A stretch of DNA of 64,000 bases from Azospirillum sp. B21 (GCF_008364825.1 NZ_VTTO01000011.1:156105-220104), one strand, 5' to 3'. Positions 16,051-27,897 are shown, counted from the first letter of the stretch. Made by a program: numbers and translations. Notes: generated by a model not told the origin, from the sequence alone.

Positions 16051-18726
16051 TTACTGCTCCTGCACGGATTGTGCTTCGATCGCAAGGGCCACGTTATCAG
16101 TAGCAAGTCGTCGTGGAAAGCGAATGGTGAAGCGAACGCCCTGGCCGGCACGGCTCTCCACCGCAACCCTTCCGCCCAGAGTGTTCGCTACAAGATTGTA
16201 AACAATGTGCAGCCCAAGCCCGGTGCTGCCGGTTCCGCGGCGGGTGGTGAAGAAAGGATCGAACACCCGTCCCAAATCGGCCGCCGGAATACCCTTGCCG
16301 TCATCAGTATAGACCAGCTCCACCAGTTCCGGGCTTGGCGTGCTGGCCGCAATCAGAAGGTGACCCGGCTTGCCGTCCTGATAGCCATGGATGATGGAGT
16401 TCATCACGAGATTGGTCAGGACCTGAGCCAGCGCGCCGGGATATCCATTGATCTCGATGTCCTCGGGGCAGTTGACACGCAGGCTGTGGCCCGCGCGGCG
16501 CCAGGACGGGCTGAGGCTGGTCGCCAGATCCTCCAGATAGGGTTTCAATGCGAAGCGCCGCCATTCGTCGCTGGTCTGGTCGGCGGCGACCTGCTTGAAG
16601 CTCTGCACCAGTTCGCCAGCCTGACGCAGGTTCAGCACCATCAGCCGTGCCAATTCCTCCGCCGTCTCCTGGAAATCGGCGAAGTCGCTACGGCGCAGCT
16701 TTCCCTCCCGGGCCAAGCGCCCGATCGATTCCAACCGGTCCTGCAGATGGGTGGACCCCATCAGGGCATTGCCGAGCGGCGTGTTGATCTCGTGCGCCAC
16801 GCCGGCGACCAGAGCGCCGAGAGAGGCCATTTTCTCCGCCTGGATCAGATCGGCCTGGGTGCGGCGCAGGTCCTCCAAGGCGCGGTCGGCACGCTCCTTC
16901 GCCTCGCGGGCCGCCAGTTCGCGCAGCCCGATTTCGCGGATGAAGAAGGCCGCGGCGCGCGCCATCGCGCCGAACTCGTCCTGACGACGCGTGCCGTCGA
17001 TCGGGCCGGCCAGCGGATCCTCGGCCAGCCGGGTCATCTGCCGCTGCAGCCGCAAGACCGGCCTGCTGATGGAGCGCGCGACCACGACCGCCGCACCACC
17101 GCCCAGCAGCAGGCCGATGGTCGCCCCGATGATCAGGATACGGCTCAGCAGGTCGCCGATGCGGGCCGCCTCGTCGCGGAAGGTCTCGTCCAACTGGCGG
17201 GCGGTCTCCACCAGGGCACCCGCGTCGCGGTCCATGGTGATCAGCAGCTGGTTCAGCCGGCGCAGGCCCTCCGCGGTCCGTCTGAGGCTGTCGCGCCAGC
17301 TGCGGATTGCCGACAGCACCTCGTCCTGCAGCAGTGGCGACATCGGAAGTCCATGCACCGTCTCCAGAAGCTCGCCGGCATCGTCGACGATGCGGTCGGC
17401 TTCCTCCGCGTCGCGCACCGCCACGGCATCGGCCGCCCGCCGGCCCAGGCGCAGGGCGACGATGGCGATATTCTGGGTTTCCTGCTCCGTATCGTTGGCC
17501 TGGATGGCATAGGCGATCAGCTGCACCACCTCTTCCTGGAGCGCGGTGTATCCGGTCGCTTTCACCATCAGGATTCGTGCGGTCAGCGCCTCGATGGCGG
17601 ATGCCGCTCCAGCGCTGGCATGCTGCGAATCGGCGAGCCTCCGCTGCGCGGCGGTGGAGCGCGCCTGCACCTCATGCAACCCGTCCAATGCCGGGCGGAC
17701 CGATGGCAGGAGGGTGGAGAGGAAGGTCACGTCCGGCTGTTGGTTCAAGGTGCCGGTCAGGACCAGTGCCCGCACCACCGGCAGGGTCCGGATGACCTGC
17801 TCCGCCAGCATCCGTTCCCCAAGGCCGGCACCCGACCTGCCGTCTTCGCCGAAGCCGGCAGCCGCCTGGAGCGCCGATTCGAACCGGTTCAGTGCCGCGT
17901 CGCGCTCCGCCCGCGTCTCGTGCAGCGCCTGCACGGCGGATTGCAGGTCGGCGACCGCCGCGGCATAGCGGCCGGCGGTTTCCGTCGCCGGATAGCGGTC
18001 GGCCAACGGATCGGTGCGGCGCAATGCCGCCTGGAGCCGGTCGGCAGTGGCCGTCAGCTTGTCGGTGGCGATGCGGAAATCCGCGGCGGTCAGCGGTCGC
18101 CCGGTTCCGAAGACCCCGGTTCCGAAGGCCAGTGCCGCGACATGCTGCGCCTCCGCACGTTGCAGGGCCAGCATCGCCTCGCGCAGTTCATGGGCTCCGT
18201 CGACCACGTCGCGGCTGTCGCGCAGGCGCTGGTCCGCTTCCGTAAGCGAGCCGAGCGAATCCACATTGGCGGCGTGCTGGCGCTTCCGGGCACGATCGGT
18301 CAGCGTCATCAGGCTGGCGGAATGCCGGCCCATATCGGCGACGGCCGCATCATTGGCGCCCGTCACTTCGATGAAGGCGCGCATCTGGCCGACGTAGCGC
18401 TCCAGCACCGCGGTGGCGCGCTCCACCTCATGCCGGTGGTCGGCAGCCGATCCCGATGAATCCAGCTGCCGCAACTCGGCGCCCGCCGAGGCCGACAATG
18501 CCTCGAACCGGGCGACACGGCCGGCGCGATCGGTGGGAGCGACCTGGAGATAATCGATCCGTGCCGCCGTCGCCGCCAGCACGTCGCGATAGACGGAGCC
18601 GGCAAGTACCGCCGCCTCGTAAACCCGTTCGCTGCGGTCCAGCAGAAGACCGCCGGTGACGGCGATCACCGCGGCCACCGCCACCGGGACGCCCCCCACA
18701 ATCGCGATGCGCGAGCGAATCCTCAT
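16051..18726 (-). CDS. Transmembrane hybrid-less sensor histidine kinase
   Basis: An 891-residue kinase starting at the ATG at 18726, where a membrane helix (about residues 7-29) begins. A roughly 500-residue, largely helical periplasmic region follows. A second membrane helix lies at about 530-550, then a HAMP domain (551-600, SRPVLRLQRQM) and a coiled coil. The HisKA domain carries the phospho-accepting His645 in GVAHEINTPLGNAL. The C-terminal ATPase has N-box NLVMNSIIHGY, G1 DDGKGIPAADLG, F-box FDPFFTT and G2 GSTGLGLHIV. There is no receiver domain; the likely partner is the receiver-PAS-GGDEF protein encoded in the same operon. The large periplasmic region is the natural docking place for the binding protein made by the adjacent gene. 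Confidence 0.93.
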   Translation of the reverse strand: MRIRSRIAIVGGVPVAVAAVIAVTGGLLLDRSERVYEAAVLAGSVYRDVLAATAARIDYLQVAPTDRAGRVARFEALSASAGAELRQLDSSGSAADHRHEVERATAVLERYVGQMRAFIEVTGANDAAVADMGRHSASLMTLTDRARKRQHAANVDSLGSLTEADQRLRDSRDVVDGAHELREAMLALQRAEAQHVAALAFGTGVFGTGRPLTAADFRIATDKLTATADRLQAALRRTDPLADRYPATETAGRYAAAVADLQSAVQALHETRAERDAALNRFESALQAAAGFGEDGRSGAGLGERMLAEQVIRTLPVVRALVLTGTLNQQPDVTFLSTLLPSVRPALDGLHEVQARSTAAQRRLADSQHASAGAASAIEALTARILMVKATGYTALQEEVVQLIAYAIQANDTEQETQNIAIVALRLGRRAADAVAVRDAEEADRIVDDAGELLETVHGLPMSPLLQDEVLSAIRSWRDSLRRTAEGLRRLNQLLITMDRDAGALVETARQLDETFRDEAARIGDLLSRILIIGATIGLLLGGGAAVVVARSISRPVLRLQRQMTRLAEDPLAGPIDGTRRQDEFGAMARAAAFFIREIGLRELAAREAKERADRALEDLRRTQADLIQAEKMASLGALVAGVAHEINTPLGNALMGSTHLQDRLESIGRLAREGKLRRSDFADFQETAEELARLMVLNLRQAGELVQSFKQVAADQTSDEWRRFALKPYLEDLATSLSPSWRRAGHSLRVNCPEDIEINGYPGALAQVLTNLVMNSIIHGYQDGKPGHLLIAASTPSPELVELVYTDDGKGIPAADLGRVFDPFFTTRRGTGSTGLGLHIVYNLVANTLGGRVAVESRAGQGVRFTIRFPRRLATDNVALAIEAQSVQEQ

Positions 18727-18895
18727 GCGCGCCCCGCCGCAGTCATCGGCGCGCAGGCTGTCCCGGCGGGCAGCCGGGGTAACGAAGAGGATGACCGGCG
18801 GTCCGCCACGAACGCTCCGCACACAGGATCACTGGTGCCTTATCAGAGCAACAGGCGGGGGCAAAGAGCTAATGATGAACGGGCGGAAGCGGTAA

Positions 18896-18926
18896 CACGG
18901 GCGGGTCGCCATCGCGCCCGCCCGTG
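18896..18926 (-). terminator. Hairpin just after the xdhC-type gene, possible terminator
   Basis: A 10-base inverted repeat (CACGGGCGGG/CCCGCCCGTG, 11-base loop) lies 9 bases beyond the stop at 18935 on the leftward strand. No T-run follows, so it may be a weak or Rho-assisted terminator for the cox operon. Confidence 0.45.
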
Positions 18927-18934
18927 GTCCCCGA

Positions 18935-19651
18935 TCAGCAGGGGTGGTTCTCTCCGCGGCGCACGCAGGTGATCTGTCCCATGGTCGATATGGCGATCTC
19001 GGCCGGGGTGACGGCGCCGATGGACAGGCCGACCGGGCCACGGATCCGCTTGACTTCGGCCTCGCTCAGACCCTCGTCGCGCAGGCGGTCCAGACGCAGC
19101 GCGTGGGTGCGCTTGCTGCCCAGCGCGCCGACATAGAAGGCGGGGGAGCGCAGGGCGGCGATCAGCGCCGGATCGTCCAGCTTGGGGTCGTGGGTCAGGG
19201 TCACGACCGCAGTGCGGACATCGGGCTTCAGCTCCGCCAAGGCCTCGTCCGGCCACAGATGGTTCAGCTTGATGCCGGGGAAGCGCGCCTCGGTCGCGAA
19301 GGCTCCACGCGGATCGATCACCGTCACGTCGTAGCCGGTCAGCGCCGCCACCGGGGCCAGCGCCTGGGCGATGTGCACCGCGCCGACGATCAGCAGCCGC
19401 ATGGCGGGATTGTGGACATGCACGAACAGACGGAAGCCGTCCTCGTCCTGCGGATCGACCAGCAGGCCGGAACGGTCCTGGCGGATGCGCCGCCGCACCT
19501 CGTCCAGCAGGTCGGGCTCCAGCCCGAAGCCGCCATGGATGGTATCTTCGAAGACAAGGGTTTGCAGACCGCTGTTGAGGTCGGTCACCAGGGCGGCCGG
19601 GATCGCGGCGGCCTTCGCCGCGAGCAGCCGGTCCAGAATTTCGCGTTTCAT
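18935..19651 (-). CDS. XdhC/CoxF-type molybdoenzyme maturation factor, C-terminal-domain protein
   Basis: A 238-residue XdhC-family protein. It contains the Rossmann-like XdhC C-terminal domain (LLIVGAVHIAQALAPVAALTGYDVTVIDPR, then VVTLTHDPKLDDPALIAAL and FYVGALGSKRTHALRLDRL). XdhC-family proteins bind the molybdenum cofactor, promote its sulfuration and insert it into xanthine-oxidase-family enzymes. The usual single-chain XdhC is split here: the N-terminal half is the neighbouring gene, which overlaps by 4 bases (ATGA). It is the last gene of the coxSLM...DE operon and presumably matures CoxL. Confidence 0.9.
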   Translation of the reverse strand: MKREILDRLLAAKAAAIPAALVTDLNSGLQTLVFEDTIHGGFGLEPDLLDEVRRRIRQDRSGLLVDPQDEDGFRLFVHVHNPAMRLLIVGAVHIAQALAPVAALTGYDVTVIDPRGAFATEARFPGIKLNHLWPDEALAELKPDVRTAVVTLTHDPKLDDPALIAALRSPAFYVGALGSKRTHALRLDRLRDEGLSEAEVKRIRGPVGLSIGAVTPAEIAISTMGQITCVRRGENHPC

Positions 19652-19977
19652 TCCACGGCCTCGATATAGACCTGTACCTGCCCGCCGCAGGCCAGCCCGA
19701 CTTCCCAGGCCATTTCGTTGGTGATGCCGAAGGACAGCACGCGCGGTTCGCCGTCCTCCATGGTCTTGGCGGCCTCATGCGCCACGGCGCCTTCGATGCA
19801 GCCGCCGGACACGGAACCCGCCATCGACCCGCGGTCGTCGAACGCCATCTGGCTGCCGACCGGCCGCGGCGAGGAGCCCCAGGTCGACACGACGGTCGCC
19901 AGGGCCACCCTGCGGCCGGCGGCGCGCCATGCGGCTGCCTGCTCCACGATGTTGTCCGCCATCAGGGTGTCGTTCAT
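19648..19977 (-). CDS. XdhC/CoxI N-terminal-domain protein
   Basis: A 109-residue protein equal to the XdhC/CoxI N-terminal domain. The signature VVSTWGSSPRPVGSQMAF is followed by GSVSGGCIEGAVAHEA, where the conserved cysteine lies. It overlaps coxE upstream by 4 bases and the C-terminal-domain gene downstream by 4 bases, so the three are translationally coupled. It probably pairs with the next gene to make a functional XdhC-like chaperone for cofactor insertion. The separate N-domain gene is a common arrangement in cox clusters. Confidence 0.9.
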   Translation of the reverse strand: MNDTLMADNIVEQAAAWRAAGRRVALATVVSTWGSSPRPVGSQMAFDDRGSMAGSVSGGCIEGAVAHEAAKTMEDGEPRVLSFGITNEMAWEVGLACGGQVQVYIEAVE

Positions 19978-21191
19978 CCCGCCGCCTCCTTCAACCAGCG
20001 GCGCAAGCCCGGGCTACGTCGCGGACCGTCGGCCGACAGGACACCGGCCAGATCCGCGAGGCTGTTCAGGCTGTGGGCCGCAAGAAAATCGTCCACATGC
20101 GGCAGCAGCGCCCGGATGCCCGAGGATTTCGGCGCGAAGCCTTCCCAGCGCAACAAAGGATTCAGCCAGACGAGCCGCCGACAGCTTTTGTGCAACCGTT
20201 CGGCCTCTGCCGCAAGCCCTTCCCCTGCATCCCTGTCCAGCCCGTCGGTAATGAGAAGCACCACGGCGCCCTGGCCCAGCACCCGCCGCGCCCAGGTCCG
20301 GTTGAAGGCGTGCAGCGCGGTGCCGATGCGCGTGCCGCCCGACCAGTCGGCGACCGCCCCCGACACGGCGTCGAGCGCCACGTCAACGTCCTTGTGCCGC
20401 AGATGGCGGGTGATGTTGGTCAGCCGGGTGCCGAAGACGAAGCTGTAGACCCGGTCGCGGTCGTTGGTGACCGCATGCATGAAATGCAGCAGCATGCGCG
20501 AATAGCGGGTCATGGAGCCGGAAATGTCGCACAGCACCACCAGCGGCGGCGGCCGCGTGCGGCGGCGCTTGCGGGTCAGGTCGGACAGGTCGCCGCCGGT
20601 GCGCAGCATCCGCCGCAGCGTGGCGCGCGGATCGACGCGCGGCCCCATCGGGTCGGGGCGATAGCGGCGGGTGGTGACCTCCGCCAGCGGCAGGGCGAGA
20701 CGGGTCAGCAGGCGCTTGGCCTGTGCCATCTCCTCTCCCGTCATCTTCTCGAAATCCTTGTCCTGCAGGCGTTCGGCAGCCGATACGGTGAAGGAGGCGT
20801 CGATCTCGATCTCCGTCTTCTCCGGCTCCTCCTGCTCGGCGCCGCTGCCGTGCAGGGCCTCGGCAAGGCGCTGGGCCATCTCCGGCTGGTCGGGCGGCGC
20901 CTCGGTGCGCACCTTCGGCAGCATCAGCGACATCATCCGCTTCAGGATGTCCGGATTGCGCCAGAAGACGTGGAAGGCTTGGTCGAACAGCTCGCTCTGG
21001 TCATGGCGGTTCACGAAGACGGCATGAAGCGCCCAATAGAAATCGGTGCGGTTGGACAGGCCGACCGCCTCCACCGCCTCCACCGCCTGCAGAACCTTTC
21101 CCGGCCCGACCGGCAGGCCGGCGGCGCGCAGCGCGCGGGCGAAATGCATCAGGTTGAGGGTGAGGCGGCCGGCCGGCGCGTCGTCCGTCAT
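19974..21191 (-). CDS. coxE: CoxE, von Willebrand factor A-domain protein
   Basis: A 405-residue CoxE-family protein with a C-terminal VWA domain. The metal-ion-dependent adhesion motif DISGSMTRYS is present, preceded by PPLVVLCDI. The middle contains the CoxE block RRYRPDPMGPRVDPRATLRR. In Oligotropha, CoxD (AAA ATPase), CoxE and CoxF help build the copper-sulfur-molybdenum active site. The start is 7 bases after the coxD stop, and the stop overlaps the xdhC N-domain gene. This places it in the maturation half of the operon. Its exact role here depends on whether CoxL is a true CO dehydrogenase. Confidence 0.92.
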   Translation of the reverse strand: MTDDAPAGRLTLNLMHFARALRAAGLPVGPGKVLQAVEAVEAVGLSNRTDFYWALHAVFVNRHDQSELFDQAFHVFWRNPDILKRMMSLMLPKVRTEAPPDQPEMAQRLAEALHGSGAEQEEPEKTEIEIDASFTVSAAERLQDKDFEKMTGEEMAQAKRLLTRLALPLAEVTTRRYRPDPMGPRVDPRATLRRMLRTGGDLSDLTRKRRRTRPPPLVVLCDISGSMTRYSRMLLHFMHAVTNDRDRVYSFVFGTRLTNITRHLRHKDVDVALDAVSGAVADWSGGTRIGTALHAFNRTWARRVLGQGAVVLLITDGLDRDAGEGLAAEAERLHKSCRRLVWLNPLLRWEGFAPKSSGIRALLPHVDDFLAAHSLNSLADLAGVLSADGPRRSPGLRRWLKEAAG

Positions 21192-21198
21192 GGCGGCC

Positions 21199-22122
21199 TC
21201 AGCGCGCGGTGGTGGCGGCCAGCTCGGTCTTGACCTGGGTCAGGATGCGCGCCGCCTCGCTGCCCTGGATGCGGGCGATGTCGTCCTGGTATTTCAGCAG
21301 CGTGCCCAGCGTGTCGTTGATGACGGAGGGTTCCAGCTCCAGCTGGTTCAGTTCGACCAGCGCCTGGGCCCAGTCCAGCGTCTCCGCCACGCCCGGCGCC
21401 TTGTAGAGGTCCATGCCGCGCAGGGTCTGGACGAAGCCCACCACCTGGGCGGCCAGCCGCGCGTCCGCCTGCGGCGCCTTGACCGCCAGGATCTCCCGTT
21501 CCCGCGCGGCCGAAGGATAATCGACCCAATGGTAGAAGCAGCGCCGTTTCAGCGCGTCGTGGATCTCGCGCGTGCGGTTGGAGGTGAGGATGACGATGGG
21601 CGGCTCCGGCGCATGGACGGTGCCGAATTCCGGGATCGAGATCTGATAGTCTGACAGGATCTCCAGCAGATAGGCCTCGAAAGGCTCGTCGGTGCGGTCG
21701 AGTTCATCGATCAGCAGAACCGGCGGCCCGGCAAGGTCGGGTTCCAGCGCCTGCAGCAGCGGGCGCTTGACCAGGAAGCGTTCGGAGAACAGGTCGGAGG
21801 CCAGCGATTCGCGGTCCTGCCCACCCGACGCCTCGGCCAGCCGGATCTCCATCATCTGGCGGGCATAGTTCCACTCATAGACGGCCGACGATGCGTCCAG
21901 CCCCTCATAGCATTGCAGCCGCAGCAGCTTGCGGCCGAGCGTCGCCGACAGGACCTTGGCGATCTCGGTCTTGCCGACGCCGGCCTCGCCCTCCAGGAAC
22001 AGCGGACGCTTCAGCTTCAGCGCCAGGAACAGCGCAGTCGCCAGAGAACGGTCCGCGACGTAGGAGCCGCGGGTGAGAAGCGCCAGAGTGTCGTCGACGG
22101 ATGCGGGGAGGGGGGTGGTCAT
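21199..22122 (-). CDS. coxD: CoxD, MoxR-type AAA+ ATPase
   Basis: A 307-residue MoxR/CoxD-class AAA+ ATPase. Walker A is GEAGVGKTEIAKVL, Walker B is VLLIDELDRTDE, and sensor 1 is in VILTSNRTREIHDAL. MoxR ATPases usually work with a VWA partner, here CoxE directly downstream, to remodel a target enzyme. In CO dehydrogenase clusters CoxD is needed to put sulfur and copper on the molybdenum centre. A two-gene DUF4160/DUF2442 module separates it from coxM upstream, though all genes read the same way with short gaps. Confidence 0.93.
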   Translation of the reverse strand: MTTPLPASVDDTLALLTRGSYVADRSLATALFLALKLKRPLFLEGEAGVGKTEIAKVLSATLGRKLLRLQCYEGLDASSAVYEWNYARQMMEIRLAEASGGQDRESLASDLFSERFLVKRPLLQALEPDLAGPPVLLIDELDRTDEPFEAYLLEILSDYQISIPEFGTVHAPEPPIVILTSNRTREIHDALKRRCFYHWVDYPSAAREREILAVKAPQADARLAAQVVGFVQTLRGMDLYKAPGVAETLDWAQALVELNQLELEPSVINDTLGTLLKYQDDIARIQGSEAARILTQVKTELAATTAR

Positions 22123-22156
22123 GAAGGGCCCTGATGGATTGAATGAATGCAGGGCG

Positions 22157-22435
22157 TCAGGCGGCTGCTCGCCGCTGGTCCTGCGCCCGTTGCCACAGCC
22201 TGTCGGCAGGGTAGTCGATGTCCGGGTCCTCCGTGTCGCCCCAGCCGATGGCCCAACCCCAAGCCACCACCTTCACCTGGGCGAACAGGGTCGGATCGGC
22301 AAGCGGGCGCAACATGGTGAAGCGGCGGATCGGATCGGACAGATCGACGACGTCCCGGGTGCCATCGATCCAGGTCACAGCCACCGACAGCGTATTGGAA
22401 AGAGCTTCGACGGCGGCGACGCGGGGCTGGTCCAT
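22157..22435 (-). CDS. DUF2442 domain protein
   Basis: A 92-residue protein with the DUF2442 fold (LSVAVTWIDGTRDVVDLSDPI, then FTMLRPLADPTLFAQVKVVAWGWAIGWG, and DIDYPADRLW). The start at 22435 fits the family length. It follows the DUF4160 gene by 4 bases. DUF4160 and DUF2442 proteins are often encoded side by side and have been proposed as toxin-antitoxin-like pairs; that role is not proven. Its placement between coxM and coxD is unusual. Confidence 0.85.
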   Translation of the reverse strand: MDQPRVAAVEALSNTLSVAVTWIDGTRDVVDLSDPIRRFTMLRPLADPTLFAQVKVVAWGWAIGWGDTEDPDIDYPADRLWQRAQDQRRAAA

Positions 22436-22439
22436 GGAA

Positions 22440-22673
22440 TTACTCCTCGCCATTGATCTCAATCCAGCGCAATGCCAGCAATGGCCGGTTCTCCGACGCC
22501 CATTCCAGCACCTTACGCATGGTATCAGGCGGCGCGGTGCCTTTCAGCAGCGCCAAATCATTGATCCGGACCAGTGCATTGAAGTCCGGCCCGACAATGT
22601 GGAAGTGCGGTGGATTGTGGTCGTCGGCATAGATGTAAACGCGGGCGTTCCCTATTCGGACGATGATCGGCAT
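22440..22673 (-). CDS. DUF4160 domain protein
   Basis: A 77-residue DUF4160 protein. The start MPIIVRIGNARVYIYADDHN and the PPHFHIVG segment with clustered histidines are diagnostic, followed by a basic/helical C-terminus. Its stop is 4 bases from the start of the DUF2442 gene, so the two form a unit. The unit lies 85 bases downstream of coxM. Nothing in its sequence links it to molybdoenzyme assembly. Confidence 0.86.
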   Translation of the reverse strand: MPIIVRIGNARVYIYADDHNPPHFHIVGPDFNALVRINDLALLKGTAPPDTMRKVLEWASENRPLLALRWIEINGEE

Positions 22674-22758
22674 GGAGAAAGTCTGACCGTTCTTTTCCCG
22701 CAGCGTCAAGCACCCTCGCCACCACACAGACAGTGGTGGCGAGGGCGTGTCGACCGTC

Positions 22759-23550
22759 TTAACCCGCCGCTTCGACCGCCCGCTTCGCCATCACGGTGAC
22801 GAGGTGGGCGCGGTAGTCGGCGCTGGCATGGATGTCGGCGTTGAGACCGTCGGCCTCCACCGACAAGCCGTTCAACGCCTCCGCCCGGAAGTCGGCGGCA
22901 AGCGCCGTCTCGAACGCTTCAGCGCGAAAGACGGAGCCGGCCGCGCCGGTCACTGCCACCCGAACCTCGGCACCGAACCGGGCGACGAACACGCCGACGA
23001 TGGCATAGCGGCTGGCCGGGTTGCGGAACTTGGCGTAGGCCGCCTTGTCGGGACGGGAGAAGCGCACCGACTTGACGATCTCGCCCGGCTCCAGCGCGGT
23101 TTCGAACATGCCGGTGAAGAAATCGTCGCCGGTAATGGTTCGGCGGTCGGTGGTCACCGTGGCCTTGAGCGCCACCACCGCCGACGGATAGTCGGCGGAC
23201 GGGTCGGCGTTGGCGATGGAGCCGCCCATCGTGCCCATGTTGCGGACCTGCCGGTCGCCGATGCCCTCCGCGAGGCTCGCCAGCGACGGGATCACCCGCT
23301 TGACGAGGTCGGAGTGGGCAACCTCCGCATGGCGGGTGAAGGCGCCGATCTCCAGGCCGCCATCAGCCTCGCGGATGCCTTTCAGCTCGGGAATGGCGCC
23401 GAGGTCGATCAGGTCGGTCGGTCGGGCGAAGCGCTGTTTCAGCGTCGGCAGCAGGGTCTGGCCGCCGCCCAGCAGCTTGGCGTCTTCCGCCTGGATGGCG
23501 GCCGCCGCGTCGGCGAGCGTTGTCGGCCGTTGGTACGTGAACGCGTACAT
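22759..23550 (-). CDS. coxM: CO dehydrogenase-like medium subunit, FAD-binding
   Basis: A 263-residue FAD-binding subunit of a xanthine-oxidase-family molybdoenzyme. The FAD loops are seen in KLLGGGQTLLPTLKQR and in the TMGGSIANADPSADYPSAVV segment. The C-terminal CODH flavoprotein domain follows. It would accept electrons from the [2Fe-2S] small subunit and pass them to quinone or another acceptor. It lies 28 bases downstream of coxL in the leftward operon coxS-coxL-coxM, a shuffled order compared with the classic MSL. Confidence 0.92.
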   Translation of the reverse strand: MYAFTYQRPTTLADAAAAIQAEDAKLLGGGQTLLPTLKQRFARPTDLIDLGAIPELKGIREADGGLEIGAFTRHAEVAHSDLVKRVIPSLASLAEGIGDRQVRNMGTMGGSIANADPSADYPSAVVALKATVTTDRRTITGDDFFTGMFETALEPGEIVKSVRFSRPDKAAYAKFRNPASRYAIVGVFVARFGAEVRVAVTGAAGSVFRAEAFETALAADFRAEALNGLSVEADGLNADIHASADYRAHLVTVMAKRAVEAAG

Positions 23551-23578
23551 TCTCTAGCCTCCTTCTTCTTCGGCCGTC

Positions 23579-25975
<2,397 letters not shown>

Positions 25976-26042
25976 CTCGTGTTTCCTCCCACAGGAACGC
26001 GTAAGATGCGGAAATGCCTGCTTCTTGCTGGACTTATCGCCC

Positions 26043-26543
<501 letters not shown>

Positions 26544-26889
26544 CGGTTTTCCTCCCGCTGGCTGAAGTCTGGCTTGCAGTCGTTTGGCGTGCAGTTGGGA
26601 CTTGTTGCTGTCGTGTGACGCGCCTTGAGCCGGAGCCGTGGTGGTGTCCGCTTCGGCCGGCGTCTTCCGCCACAAGGATAGGGGGTGACTGGCCGTCGAG
26701 GTCAAGAAGCCTCTGCATTCCTTGGCCGAAAGAATGGTGCGCTGACCGTCACACTATCGGATTGTACGTACTGGCGCGCAATTTTATGACGCGTTACAGT
26801 GGGTTGGGGCTGCCCGCACACGCGCGGGCACACGAACAAATCAGCCCGGCACCGATCCGGGCGCAGCAACGATAATGGGGAGAGCCGCT
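26544..26889. other. Divergent promoter region between the cox operon and the TAXI-TRAP operon
   Basis: About 345 bases without a gene between two divergent operons. The part next to the TRAP genes is relatively AT-rich (26740-26800) and probably holds promoters. A short inverted repeat, GCCCGC/GCGGGC with a 6-base loop, lies at 26812-26829. I see no FNR-type box here. Confidence 0.5.
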
Positions 26890-27864
26890 ATGAATCGCCC
26901 GTCCGTGAAACGTCATGTCCTGGCCCTGTGCACCGCTGCCGGTCTCGGAATCGGCCTCGGTCTCGCCGCCCTGCCGGCCAAGGCGGAGACCTTCATCACC
27001 GTGCTGACCGGCGGCACCAGCGGCGTCTATTACCCGCTGGGCGTCGCCCTGTCGAACGTGTACGGCAAGGCGCTGCCGGGGGCCAAGGTGACGGCGCAGG
27101 CGACCAAAGCATCCGTCGAGAACCTGAACCTGCTGCAGGCCGGACGCGGTGAGATCGGCTTCACCCTGGGCGATTCGCTGAGCGACGCCTGGAAGGGCAA
27201 CGAGGAAGTCGGCTTCAAGCAGAAGCTGGAGAAGCTGCGCACCATCGCCGCGATCTATCCCAACTACATCCAGGTGGTCGCTGCCAAGGAGTCCGGCATC
27301 AAGACGCTGGCCGACCTGAAGGGCAAGCGCGTGTCGGTCGGCGCACCGAAGTCGGGGACGGAGCTGAATGCGCGCGCCATCTTCGGCGCCGCCGGACTCG
27401 CCTATAAGGACTTCGCCAAGACCGAGTATCTGCCCTTCGGCGAATCGGTCGACCTGATCAAGAACCGGCAGCTGGACGCGACGCTGATCTCCGCCGGCCT
27501 CGGCGTGGCGGCGATCAAGGACCTGTCGGCTTCGCAGGAGATCACCATCGTCAGCATTCCGGCCGATCTGGTGCAGAAGGTCGGCGACGCCGCCTATATC
27601 ACCGAGACGATCCCGGCCGGCACCTATCCGGGCCAGACCGAAGCGGTGCCGACCGCCGCGGTCCGCAACCTGCTGGTCAGCCATGCCGGCGTGTCGGACG
27701 ACGCCGCCTATGCGATGACCAAGACCCTGTTCGAGAATCTCGACGCGCTGGCCGCCGCCCATGTGGCCGCCAAGCAGATCAAGCTCGATAAGACCGCCAC
27801 CCAGTCGCCGGTGCCGCTGCATCCTGGCGCCATCAAGTACTTCAAGGAAAAGGGGCTGATGTAA
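26890..27864 (+). CDS. TAXI-family TRAP transporter solute receptor
   Basis: A 324-residue periplasmic receptor of the TAXI class (TRAP-associated extracytoplasmic immunogenic). The signal peptide is cleaved at about residue 31 (LPAKA-ET). Diagnostic blocks are VLTGGTSGVYYPLGVALSNV, TKASVENLNLLQAGRGEIGF, NYIQVVAAKESGIKTLADLKG and GAPKSGTELNARAIFGAAGL. The ATG at 26890 follows GGGGAGAG. TAXI receptors work with a fused TRAP permease, encoded 33 bases downstream. The transported acid is unknown; glutamate is one known TAXI substrate. Confidence 0.93.
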   Translation: MNRPSVKRHVLALCTAAGLGIGLGLAALPAKAETFITVLTGGTSGVYYPLGVALSNVYGKALPGAKVTAQATKASVENLNLLQAGRGEIGFTLGDSLSDAWKGNEEVGFKQKLEKLRTIAAIYPNYIQVVAAKESGIKTLADLKGKRVSVGAPKSGTELNARAIFGAAGLAYKDFAKTEYLPFGESVDLIKNRQLDATLISAGLGVAAIKDLSASQEITIVSIPADLVQKVGDAAYITETIPAGTYPGQTEAVPTAAVRNLLVSHAGVSDDAAYAMTKTLFENLDALAAAHVAAKQIKLDKTATQSPVPLHPGAIKYFKEKGLM

Positions 27865-27897
27865 CGGAGGGGCGAAGGCCGCGGGGAACGCAGACTG

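Noticed and set aside
16009..18459. An 816-codon rightward open frame opposite the histidine kinase
   Set aside because: The opposite strand has a complete kinase with all catalytic motifs. The rightward frame is biased in the mirrored codon position and has no domain.
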